From contig CAYOPG010000044.1 of assembly GCA_964405775.1 (NCBI GenBank), forward strand, positions 1 through 18,325: a stretch of DNA of 18,325 bases, written 5' to 3'. The notes beneath the pieces were generated by a model. The model saw only the letters and a list, made by a program, of their open reading frames with translations. It did no database searches and was not told where the DNA came from. The position numbers and the translations under genes were made by a program. This DNA comes from JAAZFF01 sp964405775. GTDB taxonomy: Bacteria > Verrucomicrobiota > Kiritimatiellia > RFP12 > UBA3636. This document shows, piece by piece, positions 1 to 6,258 of the stretch; within the stretch, counting starts at the first letter, position 1; each line of letters begins with the position of its first letter.

Positions 1-60
1 CGCCTAGACGCAATTTGCTGTTCACCTGGGCAGCATACACGATGGAAATTATACCCGCGC

Positions 61-108
61 GCCCCGCCAGCCAGTAGCCGCGCGTTGCGCTGGCTACTGG
101 CTGGCGGG
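61..108. repeat. Long perfect inverted repeat (hairpin)
   Basis: A 17-bp perfect stem pairs 63-79 with 92-108 (arm CCCGCCAGCCAGTAGCC). Inside it a further 4-bp GCGC/GCGC stem (80-83 with 87-90) closes on a GTT loop, with T91 bulged. A T8 run starts at 121, 12 nt beyond the stem, which is too far for a textbook intrinsic terminator on the + strand. A reading frame entering from the left edge (frame 3) stops at the TAG at 75-77 inside the left arm, so the hairpin could close an upstream gene, but 24 codons are not enough to identify it. Confidence 0.75.
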
Positions 109-141
109 CAGTTGGAACTCTTTTTTTTCAAGTCGGATTTT

Positions 142-215
142 CGACCGGCCGGCCGGTCGGCGCCCCCCGGGGGGCGCCCCTGCGGGGCCCAGGGGACGGG
201 CTGCGCCCTTCCCCT
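142..215. repeat. Cluster of GC palindromes
   Basis: 142-159 is a perfect 18-bp palindrome (CGACCGGCCGGCCGGTCG). It abuts and shares one base with a perfect 20-bp palindrome at 159-178 (GGCGCCCCCCGGGGGGCGCC). 176-188 forms a 5-bp GCCCC/GGGGC hairpin. Around 193-215 GGGC-TGC-GCCC lies within flanking GGGG/CCCC. I see no coding potential. The rest of 1-309 holds nothing else I can name. Confidence 0.7.
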
Positions 216-309
216 CGTACCCCTTCCCGCAGTTGATGGCTGCTGTGTCTTCTCCGCTGGTCCATTTGATATTGCAATTTCCACGTGCCTTTTTCCGCGA
301 AAAATGGTG

Positions 310-339
310 TTGACCCAATATCGCTGAATATGGTACAAC
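310..339 (+). promoter_or_regulatory. Putative sigma70 promoter of tRNA-Phe
   Basis: TTGACC (310-315) and TACAAC (334-339) are separated by 18 bp, about 33 bases upstream of the mature tRNA 5' end. The -35 matches 5/6 and the -10 matches 4/6 of consensus. A short CCCG/CGGG hairpin lies in the leader (about 351-363). The location directly before a tRNA supports the call. Confidence 0.5.
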
Positions 340-371
340 TCTAGGCGTTCCCGAGAAACGGGTACAGAAGT

Positions 372-447
372 GGCGAGGTAGCTCAGATGGTAGAGCAGGG
401 GACTGAAAATCCCCGTGTCAGGGGTTCGATTCCCTTCTTCGCCACCA
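372..447 (+). tRNA. tRNA-Phe (anticodon GAA), CCA encoded
   Basis: The full cloverleaf can be traced. The acceptor stem is GGCGAGG with CTTCGCC (one G-U pair), and the D stem is GCTC/GAGC. The anticodon arm is GGGGA-CTGAAAA-TCCCC with anticodon GAA, the variable loop is GTGTC, and the T arm is AGGGG-TTCGATT-CCCTT. Discriminator A444 is followed by a genomically encoded CCA (445-447). A promoter lies upstream and a hairpin terminator downstream, so it looks like a monocistronic tRNA gene. Confidence 0.97.
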
Positions 448-463
448 TTTCTTTTTACCGCAG

Positions 464-500
464 AAACCTCAAAGAAAACAGCGTTTTTATTGAGGTTTTT
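464..500 (+). terminator. Intrinsic terminator after tRNA-Phe
   Basis: A 9-bp stem AAACCTCAA (464-472) pairs with TTGAGGTTT (490-498). The T-run begins within the right arm and continues to 500, with another run at 503-507. It starts 17 nt after the tRNA CCA. Confidence 0.7.
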
Positions 501-583
501 GCTTTTTCCGGTCTTCGTTATGTGCCGAATGCGCTTATTCGACTTTTCCCGGCTTATGCTTTTTTAGGCTCGTTTTGTGCAGA

Positions 584-605
584 ATAGTACCAGCATAGTA
601 CCAGC
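584..605. repeat. 11-bp perfect tandem duplication
   Basis: ATAGTACCAGC occurs twice back to back (584-594 and 595-605), downstream of the tRNA terminator and in non-coding sequence. Function unknown. Its position on a tRNA flank makes an old integration footprint possible, but no second copy of the tRNA 3' end is present in the window. Confidence 0.6.
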
Positions 606-622
606 AAAAGCCATTTTAGTGA

Positions 623-778
623 TTATCTCGGTTGCCTTGATGCAAGTTCGCTAACAAGCGCGGAAAGCTCCGGACGCAATATCAACATCAATGCGATGAT
701 TGCCACCACCGTCACAATCGCCCATTTTAACGGCAGTAGGTTCCGCGCAACGGCAGAAAGCCCCGGATTGTGGTGGCA
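623..778 (-). pseudogene. Possible remnant of a small membrane protein ORF
   Basis: The minus strand has 51 sense codons open between stops (stop codon at 625-623). They contain a convincing hydrophobic segment (residues WAIVTVVAIIALMLIL) followed by a polar tail ending SELASRQPR. There is no ATG before the hydrophobic stretch and no evident ribosome-binding site, so it looks like the 3' end of a decayed gene rather than an intact one. I do not recognise the family. It could also be chance. Confidence 0.2.
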
Positions 779-965
779 TCAGTAGGGCATCAGGTTCAAC
801 CCTGAAAATAAGAAGTAGGAGCAGTCACTAGGCGTGTGGGATTGCAATGTCGTGGCGATCTTTTTTCCTATTTTTCTAATCTTGAGTTGCGGGCGGCTCT
901 GATAAACAGCAAAATGCAGTCATGATAAGCGACGGCGATTCAGTTGATTCTGTCCCCGTGGCGTA

Positions 966-1050
966 GTGTGGACTTTGCCACGGGTAGGTGTCGGGGTGTG
1001 AACTCTGCCACGGGTAGGTGGTAGGTGGCGGAGTGTACACCCTGCCACGG
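966..1050. repeat. Three-copy GTGT...TGCCACGG repeat cluster
   Basis: Three related units begin at 966, 996 and 1033. Units 1 and 2 share a 25-base pattern GTGTGrACTyTGCCACGG followed by GTAGGTG at exactly 30-bp spacing. Unit 3 (GTGTACACCCTGCCACGG) follows at 37 bp after an extra GTAGGTG-like insertion. Just upstream, CCGTGGC (956-962) is the reverse complement of the GCCACGG core. No gene is visible. These are too short, few and unevenly spaced to be a CRISPR array. Confidence 0.65.
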
Positions 1051-1141
1051 TGTGGCGCCCTCCCACGAACCTCCGCGAAGCGGGTGTCCTGTTCCCGGCC
1101 TTCGGCCGCCGCTAATAGCTGCCCCCCCCGATCACACGGCG

Positions 1142-1197
1142 GGAAGGCTGTTTTCCAGTGATTAACGGCGGGCACAGCCCGGAAAAAACCGCCTTCC
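1142..1197. repeat. Imperfect inverted repeat
   Basis: GGAAGGCTGTTTTCC (1142-1156) pairs with GGAAAAAACCGCCTTCC (1181-1197), with one G/T difference and a 2-base length difference in the A/T tract. The loop is 24 nt and itself contains GGGC-ACA-GCCC. It may be a transcriptional terminator or a decayed palindromic element. No gene ends immediately beside it. Confidence 0.45.
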
Positions 1198-1245
1198 TTG
1201 GCGCTGATTTGGGGGCAACTTTCTTTTTCCTCTTCTTCCTTAGCG

Positions 1246-1274
1246 TTAAAATGCGCCGGTTCATCTGATAGAAT
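1246..1274 (+). promoter_or_regulatory. Putative distal (extended -10) promoter upstream of nrdJ
   Basis: TTAAAA (1246-1251) lies 17 bp upstream of TAGAAT (1269-1274). The -10 is preceded by TG at 1266-1267, giving an extended -10 TGaTAGAAT. Transcription from about 1281 would give nrdJ a leader of roughly 245 nt that can fold (see findings). No short ORF with a ribosome site stands out in that leader. Confidence 0.4.
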
Positions 1275-1426
1275 GACACAGTGCTGGCATGCCGTGGGGT
1301 CCAGCTAGGTGGCTGAATTAAAGTCAAGCCTATGGGATGCTAGTGTTCAGAAAAAAAACCGGACTTTCGTATGAATTTGAAGGGTCGTAGTTTACGTGAG
1401 TTTTGGTCGGCAATGTAAATTTCAAA

Positions 1427-1442
1427 ACAGGTTTTATAGTGG
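1427..1442 (+). promoter_or_regulatory. Putative upstream NrdR box
   Basis: ACAGGTTTTATAGTGG matches 11 of 16 positions of the known NrdR-box consensus acaCwAtATaTwGtgt. Taken alone this is weak. It gains weight because its centre lies exactly 32 bp from the centre of a much better box at 1459-1474, the three-helical-turn spacing typical of NrdR operators, and because the next gene is a ribonucleotide reductase. Confidence 0.5.
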
Positions 1443-1468
1443 ACTTCTTTTCTCAAATACGCTATATC
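1440..1468 (+). promoter_or_regulatory. Putative nrdJ promoter between and over NrdR boxes
   Basis: TGGACT (1440-1445) is 17 bp upstream of TATATC (1463-1468). Each hexamer matches 4-5 of 6 consensus positions. The -35 overlaps the end of the upstream NrdR-like box and the -10 lies inside the downstream one, an arrangement suited to repression. Start of transcription would be near 1475, about 50 nt before the nrdJ ATG. Confidence 0.45.
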
Positions 1469-1474
1469 TAGTGT
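1459..1474 (+). promoter_or_regulatory. Putative downstream NrdR box
   Basis: ACGCTATATCTAGTGT matches 14 of 16 positions of the NrdR palindrome consensus (mismatches at positions 3 and 10). NrdR is the ATP/dATP-sensing zinc-ribbon/ATP-cone repressor of bacterial ribonucleotide reductase genes. The site sits 51 bp upstream of the nrdJ ATG. The nrdR gene itself is not in this window. Confidence 0.65.
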
Positions 1475-1525
1475 TGTTTTACGAACACCATAGCATTCCG
1501 GCAAATTACGTCGAGTTTGGCGTGT

Positions 1526-3862
1526 ATGTCGCTTGGTGTTGTATTGTTTGACCCTAATCAATATTATCTTACACCGCGTCAAGCGGCTCACAAATTTGAG
1601 GATTTTTGGCAAGACATGAGTATTCAGGCACTTCAGGACTACGTTTTCACATCAAAATACAGCCGCTATCTACCGGAAAAATTCCGGCGCGAGACGTTCG
1701 AGGAGGCTGTCGACCGTGTGATTGACATGCATCGGCGCCACTTCCAGGCAAAGGGGCTTGATATTGAGGATCTTCTGGAAGAGGCAAGATCCGGCATGTA
1801 TAAGCGCCTTGTACTGGGCAGTCAGCGTGCCATGCAGTTCGGCGGCGATCCGATCCTGCGTAAAAACGCCCGCATGTACAACTGCACGACTTCGTACTGC
1901 GACCGCCCCCGCTTCTTTCAGGAGGCTCTATGGCTGCTGCTTTGCGGCGCGGGCGTCGGGTTTTCAGTTCAGACGCACCATATTGCCAAACTGCCCCCGA
2001 TCGCGAAACCGCGCGGCGGAGAGGCTACGTTCCAAATCCCCGACACCATCGAGGGCTGGGCAGACGCGCTCGGAATCTTGTTGTCTTCGTACTTCACTGA
2101 AAACCAGCCCTTCCCCGAATATGCCGGGCAGGTCATAAAGTTCGACTACAGCGTGGTCCGTCCAAAAGGCTCGCCCATCTCATCAGGCATGGGCCGCGCC
2201 CCCGGCCCGGATCCATTGCACCGAAGTCTCGATATAATCCGAGACCTGCTCAATAAACTCATAGGCGACGCCGATTCCGCCAAACTGCGCTCTATCGACG
2301 CCTATGACATTATCATGCACGCCTCCGACGCAGTGCTATCAGGTGGCGTGCGCCGCAGTGCCTGTATCTGCCTCTTCTCCCACGACGACGAACTGATGGC
2401 CACAGCCAAGACCGGCAACTGGTTCATAGAAAACCCTCAGCGCGCCCGTGCCAACAATTCAGCGATGCTCCTCCGCAAATCCACCACGCGGGAGCAGTTC
2501 GCCAAGCTTATGAAGTCCGTCAAGGAATACGGCGAACCGGGGTTTGTTTGGACCGACGACCTTGAAGCCACTTTCAACCCGTGCGTGGAGATAGGCCTAT
2601 ATCCGCAGATCGACGGCGTCAGCGGTTTCGCCTTCTGCAACCTCTGCGAAATAAACATGGGTAAGGTGGATACCGCCGAGAAGTTCATGAACTCTGCTCG
2701 CATCGCCGCCATTCTGGGCACCTTGCAGGCCGATTACACAGATTTCGGATATCTCGGCAAAGTCAGCACAGACATAGCTCGCCGCGAGGCTCTGCTTGGC
2801 GTCTCCATGACCGGCATGATGGAGCATCCCGCAATCTCGTTCGACCCCGAACTCCAGCGCAAGGCGGCGCAACTCATTCTGGACACCAACGAGATCGTCG
2901 CCAAACGCATCGGCCTCAACCCATGTGCCCGCGCTACATGCGTCAAACCAGCCGGCTCCACTTCATGCATCCTCGGCACCAGCTCAGGGATTCACCCGCA
3001 CCACGCGCGCCGTTATTTCCGCCGCGCACAGGCCAATGAAGACGAGCTGCTGGTCGATTTCTACCGTGCGCAAAACCCCCTGTCGGTTGAAAAATCAGTC
3101 TGGAACCCCAACGGCACGGACGTCGCTCTAATCTTCTGCATCGAGGCGGGAGAGGGTGCCGTGACGAAAAACGACATTAACGCCATCCAGCTTCTGGAAC
3201 ACGTCAAGATCACCAAGAAAAACTGGATCGACGCCGGCAAACGCCCGGAGCGTTGCGCACAGCCGTGGCTCAGTCACAACGTATCAAACACCATCAACGT
3301 ACGCGATGGCGAGTGGAAGCAGGTAGAGGATTACATATACGATAACTGCGACTCGTTCGCCGGCATATCGCTGCTTCCGGAAGGCGGCGACCTGGACTAC
3401 CCGCAGGCGCCCTTCTGCGCCGTGCCCACGGCGGCCGAGATCATATCCTACTACGGCGACGGCGCAATGTACGCCTCAGGTATCATCGACGAGGCATACG
3501 ATGCTTTCGACAACAACCTCTGGGCCGCCTGCGACGCCGTTCTGGGACGCGCCTCCGCCGACTTCAGCGCATCGCCTGAGATCCCAGCAGGCACGAGCGG
3601 CAAGGTTGCACGCGCGATGATCGATGAATATGCGGCGAAGTTCCACTGGATGGAACGCGCAAAGAAGTTCGCATCGAACTATTTCGGTGGCGACGTGCTG
3701 AAAATGACACGCTGCCTGAAACGCGTGAACAACAGCAAGCTGTGGGACGACATCAACCGCACTTCCAATCCTGTCGACTACACGCTCATGATTGAAAAAC
3801 GCGACAACACCACATTTACACAGACCGTGGCATGCGGCGGCGGCCAGTGCGAGATTCTTTGA
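1526..3862 (+). CDS. nrdJ: Adenosylcobalamin-dependent (class II) ribonucleotide reductase
   Basis: Reduces ribonucleotides to deoxyribonucleotides for DNA synthesis in the cytosol, using a B12-generated thiyl radical and no oxygen-dependent cofactor. The 778-aa product resembles the monomeric Lactobacillus RTPR type. Visible signatures are C120 in NCTTSYC (first redox cysteine), GAGVGFSV near residue 147, NPCVEI with N351, C353 (radical cysteine) and E355, FCNL with C371 (second redox cysteine), KPAGSTS near 475, and the C-terminal shuttle pair C770-x4-C775 in ACGGGQCEIL. The C353-C371 gap is 18 residues against 11 in Lactobacillus RTPR, a small insertion. The ATG at 1526 is preferred over an in-frame TTG at 1517, but neither has a clear Shine-Dalgarno. 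Homology clearly starts just after a second ATG at 1616, which follows a GAGG, so 1616 is a real alternative. NrdR-like boxes lie upstream and lysS follows after 43 bp. Confidence 0.93.
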   Translation: MSLGVVLFDPNQYYLTPRQAAHKFEDFWQDMSIQALQDYVFTSKYSRYLPEKFRRETFEEAVDRVIDMHRRHFQAKGLDIEDLLEEARSGMYKRLVLGSQRAMQFGGDPILRKNARMYNCTTSYCDRPRFFQEALWLLLCGAGVGFSVQTHHIAKLPPIAKPRGGEATFQIPDTIEGWADALGILLSSYFTENQPFPEYAGQVIKFDYSVVRPKGSPISSGMGRAPGPDPLHRSLDIIRDLLNKLIGDADSAKLRSIDAYDIIMHASDAVLSGGVRRSACICLFSHDDELMATAKTGNWFIENPQRARANNSAMLLRKSTTREQFAKLMKSVKEYGEPGFVWTDDLEATFNPCVEIGLYPQIDGVSGFAFCNLCEINMGKVDTAEKFMNSARIAAILGTLQADYTDFGYLGKVSTDIARREALLGVSMTGMMEHPAISFDPELQRKAAQLILDTNEIVAKRIGLNPCARATCVKPAGSTSCILGTSSGIHPHHARRYFRRAQANEDELLVDFYRAQNPLSVEKSVWNPNGTDVALIFCIEAGEGAVTKNDINAIQLLEHVKITKKNWIDAGKRPERCAQPWLSHNVSNTINVRDGEWKQVEDYIYDNCDSFAGISLLPEGGDLDYPQAPFCAVPTAAEIISYYGDGAMYASGIIDEAYDAFDNNLWAACDAVLGRASADFSASPEIPAGTSGKVARAMIDEYAAKFHWMERAKKFASNYFGGDVLKMTRCLKRVNNSKLWDDINRTSNPVDYTLMIEKRDNTTFTQTVACGGGQCEIL

Positions 3863-3905
3863 GTCCGCGGCGCCAATCAAACAACTCAGCAGAAACATAT
3901 AAGCA

Positions 3906-5390
3906 ATGCCAGAAGAACACAACACCGAAGAAGCAACCAGAGCCACCGCAGAAACCGTGCGCACCTCGAACGAATACCGCGAACATCGCATCGCGAACAT
4001 GCGTGAACTCGAGAAGCGCGGCTTCAAACCATTCGGCGAGACTTTCAAGCGCACAGCGAGGGTCGCCGACATCCGCGCCATGTACACCGAAAACCTCGGT
4101 GTCCGCGCCGCCGGCAGAATCATGACCTCACGCGACATGGGGAAAACCATCTTCGCCGATTTGAACGACGGATCAGCCCGAATACAGCTTTTTATAAACA
4201 AAAAACAAATTGGTGACGAAGCTTTCGACGCGTATAAATTCGTCGACCTCGGAGACCACGTCGGTGTTGAAGGCGAAATGTTCATCACACGCACGGGCGA
4301 GATGAGCATACGCGTCAACACCTGGACCCTCCTTTCGAAGGCAATACAGCAGCCGCCAGACAAATACCATGGTCTGCAGGACACAGAAGACCGCTATCGC
4401 CAGCGCTACCTGGATCTGACGGCGAACCCGGAATCACGCGATCGCTTCAACAAGCGCATAGCCATCGTGCGTGAAATCCGCTCCTTCCTAGAAGCACGCG
4501 GTTTCCAAGAAGTCGAGACGCCTATGATGCAGCCACAGCCCGGCGGCGCCGCCGCGCGTCCATTCATGACGCACTATAACGCGCTTGATTGCACGATGTA
4601 CCTGCGCATCGCACCAGAGCTGTACCTAAAGCGTCTGCTGGTCGGAGGCTTCGACAAGATTTTCGAAATGAACCGCAACTTCCGCAACGAAGGCCTTGAC
4701 CGCACGCACAACCCTGAGTTCACCGTCCTCGAAATCTACGAAGCGTACGGCGACCGCACTTCGATGAAAAACATACTCGAAGGAATGATCCCGCATATCT
4801 GCGACACCGTCCTCGGCACGCGCAAAGTCAAGTTTGGTGACGACGAGCTTGATTTCACTCCGCCATACCGTGAAGTCTCGTACCACGAGCTTGTTCGCGA
4901 ACGCATGGGCGCGAACTGGTTCGAACTCGGCGTCGACGAAGCGCGCGCCGCCGCGACCTCCGCCGGCGTGGAATGCGAGCCGGGATGGGACCACCTGCTA
5001 ATCACACACGAAGTTTACGACAAGCTCATCGAGCGCACTCTGTTCCAGCCGACGTTCGTCACGCGCATCCCGCGTCAGTTTGTGCCCCTCGCCAAGACGT
5101 GTCCGGACGATCCCCAGCTGGCGGACGTATTCGAATTCGTAGTAGGCGGCAAAGAACTCTGCCCAGGATACACCGAGCAGAACAACCCGATCGCACAACG
5201 CGAAGCGTTCGCTAACCAAGCTGGAGACGAAGTCGAGAAGATCGACGAAGACTTCATCACAGCCCTTGAAAACGGCATGCCCCCCGCCGGCGGACTCGGA
5301 CTTGGAATCGACCGCTTTGTCATGATGCTCACAGACACCGAGGCCATCCGTGACGTCATCCTCTTCCCGCAGCTCAAACCAAGAGCGTAG
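3906..5390 (+). CDS. lysS: Lysyl-tRNA synthetase, class II
   Basis: Charges tRNA-Lys with lysine in the cytosol. The 494-aa product has the expected length. An N-terminal OB-fold anticodon-binding domain covers about residues 60-170 (GRIMTSRDMGKTIFADL onward). It is followed by the class II catalytic core: ELYLKRLLVGGF, motif 2 as FEMNRNFRNEG...HNPEFT, and motif 3 as GLGLGIDRFVMML, with the typical ending RDVILFPQLKP. The presence of the OB domain and full length exclude the EF-P lysylase EpmA, a shorter paralogue lacking that domain. The ATG at 3906 has no good Shine-Dalgarno. It follows nrdJ by 43 bp on the same strand, so co-transcription is likely. Confidence 0.97.
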   Translation: MPEEHNTEEATRATAETVRTSNEYREHRIANMRELEKRGFKPFGETFKRTARVADIRAMYTENLGVRAAGRIMTSRDMGKTIFADLNDGSARIQLFINKKQIGDEAFDAYKFVDLGDHVGVEGEMFITRTGEMSIRVNTWTLLSKAIQQPPDKYHGLQDTEDRYRQRYLDLTANPESRDRFNKRIAIVREIRSFLEARGFQEVETPMMQPQPGGAAARPFMTHYNALDCTMYLRIAPELYLKRLLVGGFDKIFEMNRNFRNEGLDRTHNPEFTVLEIYEAYGDRTSMKNILEGMIPHICDTVLGTRKVKFGDDELDFTPPYREVSYHELVRERMGANWFELGVDEARAAATSAGVECEPGWDHLLITHEVYDKLIERTLFQPTFVTRIPRQFVPLAKTCPDDPQLADVFEFVVGGKELCPGYTEQNNPIAQREAFANQAGDEVEKIDEDFITALENGMPPAGGLGLGIDRFVMMLTDTEAIRDVILFPQLKPRA

Positions 5391-5517
5391 TCTGTCCACA
5401 GATTGCGCAGATGAATGCAGGTTGTCCCCAACGCCAACAAGGATTCAACTTTTGCAAATCTGCGCAACCTGCGGGTGAAAATCTCATCGCATCAGCGAAC
5501 AGTACAGGGGAGGAACA
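5391..5517. repeat. Intergenic composite repeat (TTGCGCAGAT / ATCTGCGCAA)
   Basis: CCACAGATTGCGCAGATGAATGC around 5397-5419 is followed by GCAGGTTG, and AATCTGCGCAACCTGC (5456-5471) is the reverse complement of these two elements joined. The region therefore holds inverted copies of TTGCGCAGAT and GCAGGTT. The CCACAGATT-GCGCAGATGAA wording resembles short dispersed intergenic repeats I associate with PVC-type genomes (recollection, not checked). The end of the spacer carries the strong ribosome-binding site AGGGGAGG of the next gene. Confidence 0.4.
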
Positions 5518-6258
5518 ATGAATCAGCGTGAATCTACAACTGCCGCACACCTGGCGAAATTGTACGGCGTGCTAATGATTCTGCTTGGCGTTGCCGGGCT
5601 GTTCGCCATACGTAAAGGCATGGTGGTCGGGTACACGTGGCACAAAGTGTCTGTATTGCTGTTCTGGGGGATGACCATTGCAGGGTTGTTGCACTACGCG
5701 TACCGAGAAAACGACCAAGACTTATTTGGGAAAACTGCGGATGGGCGAATATCCCCGGTTTACTTTCTCGTGATGCTGCCTTATCTGTCCTTGCTGTGGG
5801 CGAGGCAAATAGCAATAATAGTTTTCTCACGTGAAAACAAGTACGACAAAATCCGCGACAGCGTCTGGGCTGGCCGCCGCCCTGCCCGCTTGTCCGACCT
5901 TCCTGAGGGCGCCACCGTATGTGTGGACCTCGCCGCCGAATTTCCAGGAGCGAAATTTCTGCGCGACGCTTCGAACGGTATACAATACGTGTCGTTCCCG
6001 ATACTCGAGGCCTCGACTCGCAATTACGACGATCTAATTGGTTGCATAGACTCGCTGCCGGAAGGTGGAATCTACATCCACTGCGCACAGGGGCACGGAC
6101 GCACGGGATTTTTCTCCGCTGCCTACCTCCTGCGTCGTGGCAAGGTGGAGACTCTGCCACAAGCCGAGGAGATGATTACCGCCGCGCGCCCGGGAATCAA
6201 ACTGCGCAAGGCTCAACGGGAATACTTGATCAAGCATTTCCATCGCGCCCAAAGCTGA
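5518..6258 (+). CDS. Membrane-anchored dual-specificity/tyrosine phosphatase-like protein
   Basis: The 246-aa protein has two parts. Residues about 14-31, 42-61 and 80-103 are hydrophobic and probably membrane-spanning. Residues about 108-246 form a cytosolic-type cysteine phosphatase domain. The P-loop HCAQGHGRTG (188-197) is a clear HCX5R(S/T) signature, with nucleophile C189 and phosphate-binding R195. The upstream loop reads FPILEAS, with Glu (E164) where many dual-specificity phosphatases have the general-acid Asp. The substrate (phosphoprotein, lipid or nucleotide) cannot be told. An AGGGGAGGAACA ribosome site before ATG 5518 settles the start. It follows lysS by 127 bp, and its last 29 bases overlap the 3' end of dinB on the opposite strand. 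Confidence 0.8.
   Translation: MNQRESTTAAHLAKLYGVLMILLGVAGLFAIRKGMVVGYTWHKVSVLLFWGMTIAGLLHYAYRENDQDLFGKTADGRISPVYFLVMLPYLSLLWARQIAIIVFSRENKYDKIRDSVWAGRRPARLSDLPEGATVCVDLAAEFPGAKFLRDASNGIQYVSFPILEASTRNYDDLIGCIDSLPEGGIYIHCAQGHGRTGFFSAAYLLRRGKVETLPQAEEMITAARPGIKLRKAQREYLIKHFHRAQS

Noticed and set aside
61..128. Hairpin plus T8 as a standard intrinsic terminator
   Set aside because: Twelve bases separate the stem from the T-run, too many for the usual mechanism.
966..1050. CRISPR array
   Set aside because: Only three degenerate units with uneven 30/37-bp spacing, related spacers and no cas genes.
1517..1525. TTG start for nrdJ
   Set aside because: Adds only three residues, with no ribosome site. 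The ATG at 1526 is at least as good, and 1616 also remains possible.
1275..1525. Cobalamin riboswitch upstream of nrdJ
   Set aside because: Expected for a B12-dependent enzyme, but I could not find a B12-box-like conserved core in the leader.
1340..1612. 90-aa minus-strand ORF overlapping the nrdJ promoter and 5' end
   Set aside because: Basic, low-complexity translation without a recognisable domain. It lies antisense to conserved NrdJ codons and to the NrdR boxes.
3476..4384. 302-aa minus-strand ORF across nrdJ and lysS
   Set aside because: Antisense shadow of two well-conserved genes. Translation resembles no family.
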